This document shows positions 63,695-64,000 of a stretch of DNA of 64,000 bases, piece by piece. The stretch covers positions 1 through 64,000 of the forward strand of contig NZ_AUMU01000011.1 of the NCBI RefSeq assembly GCF_000430845.1, given 5' to 3'. Under the pieces are notes generated by a model. It saw only the letters and a list, made by a program, of their open reading frames with translations. It was not told the DNA's origin and did no database searches. The position numbers and the translations under genes were made by a program. Source of the DNA: Chryseobacterium gregarium DSM 19109. GTDB taxonomy: Bacteria > Bacteroidota > Bacteroidia > Flavobacteriales > Weeksellaceae. How positions within the stretch are numbered: the stretch's first letter is position 1; each line of letters starts with the position of its first letter.

Positions 63695-64000
63695 ATGTCA
63701 GAAGAATTTGAAATCCGAAATAAAGTTGCAGAAAGTGGCCTTATCAATTTTGACCTTACCGACTTGATTCCGAAAGGCATCAGAAAAGGTATCGACCTGA
63801 AAGATTTCCTTTTTATGGAAATGATTTTAAAAGAAAAGGATTTCCGTGAAAAAGTAGCAGCCATTGACGTTGAAGAATACCGAGATGCTTACGTATATAT
63901 TTACAATTCCGCAGAGGCTATCGTCCCGCTTTGGGCCTATTTTTTAATCACGGCCAGGCTTGCAGAAGTAACTAAAAAGATCGTTTTCGGAAACCGTGAA
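63695..64000 (+). CDS. DUF2480-like protein (5' part, runs off the window)
   Basis: The frame from ATG 63695 (MSEEFEIRNKVAESGLINFD) is open to the window end, 102 codons. It matches the pattern of the Bacteroidota DUF2480 family (LINFDLTDLIPKGIRKGIDL; YVYIYNSAEAIVPLWAYFLI). Function unknown. A -7-like TAAATTTG lies at 63667-63674, 20 bp upstream. Confidence 0.75.
   Translation, partial: MSEEFEIRNKVAESGLINFDLTDLIPKGIRKGIDLKDFLFMEMILKEKDFREKVAAIDVEEYRDAYVYIYNSAEAIVPLWAYFLITARLAEVTKKIVFGNRE

Noticed and set aside
1-64000. CRISPR array or cas genes
   Set aside because: No regularly spaced repeats or Cas-like proteins were found; the iterons at 22328-22471 are irregularly spaced and partly inverted.

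Overview
The window looks like a chromosome segment of a Chryseobacterium-type member of the Bacteroidota (Flavobacteriia/Weeksellaceae). The evidence is AT-rich DNA, promoters of the Bacteroidota form (TTTG, about 17-19 bp, TAnnTTTG), T9SS-sorted secreted proteins, the DUF6452-DUF6048-rlmD neighbourhood, an acpP-fabF-rnc-IPExxxVDY-pyk cluster, and a tmRNA whose tag reads (A)GNEEFALAA. All calls come from reading sequence and translations; no search was run.

Left core (1-2498): tRNA-Thr(UGU), a rpsU-xerC-hpf operon on the minus strand, a coding remnant, and ssrA on the plus strand.

Mobile island (about 2507-26321, 23.8 kb), inserted at the 3' end of ssrA. A 20-bp core at 2487-2506 is repeated exactly at 26302-26321, and a tyrosine integrase gene lies at the right end. 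From left to right it carries: a decayed integrase and a second left-end-like junction; a LysR / YeiH-type exporter / beta-propeller trio; a stretch of broken genes with one small membrane-protein ORF; an unrecognised three-gene operon divergent from an XRE regulator (8399-11901); a fluoride-response operon (CLC-type fluoride antiporter, DUF190, enolase, PAP2 phosphatase) behind a fluoride riboswitch; an arsenic operon (arsR, DUF6428, GNAT, arsC, ACR3); and a mobilisation/replication module (membrane protein, MOB relaxase, relaxosome accessory protein, toprim primase-like protein, CTCATCA iteron cluster, P-loop helicase-like protein, excisionase-like HTH, RteC-like protein, integrase). No conjugation (tra) genes were seen, so it reads as a mobilisable rather than self-transmissible element. 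Insertion replaced the native ssrA terminator with one carried by the element; the native one now lies beyond the right junction.

Right core (26422-64000): HxlR regulator and divergent azoreductase; two unknown or small genes with a long hairpin; a secreted thermonuclease; the fatty-acid/RNase III/pyruvate kinase cluster; an aldehyde dehydrogenase; histidine catabolism (hutG, hutI); ruvB; an FMN-binding PaiB-like protein; an MBL hydrolase; coaE; two paralogous secreted reprolysin-like metalloproteases (2154 and 1008 aa) with T9SS sorting domains; DUF6048/DUF6452/rlmD; a thioredoxin-fold lipoprotein without its CxxC; the sdhCAB operon; comEC; lpxB; and the start of a DUF2480 gene.

Most notable: the ssrA island with its terminator replacement, the riboswitch-controlled fluoride cassette carrying its own enolase, the unexplained HEPN/nucleotidyltransferase-like three-gene cluster with its regulator (the best candidate for an undescribed system), and the iteron cluster between the two replication genes.
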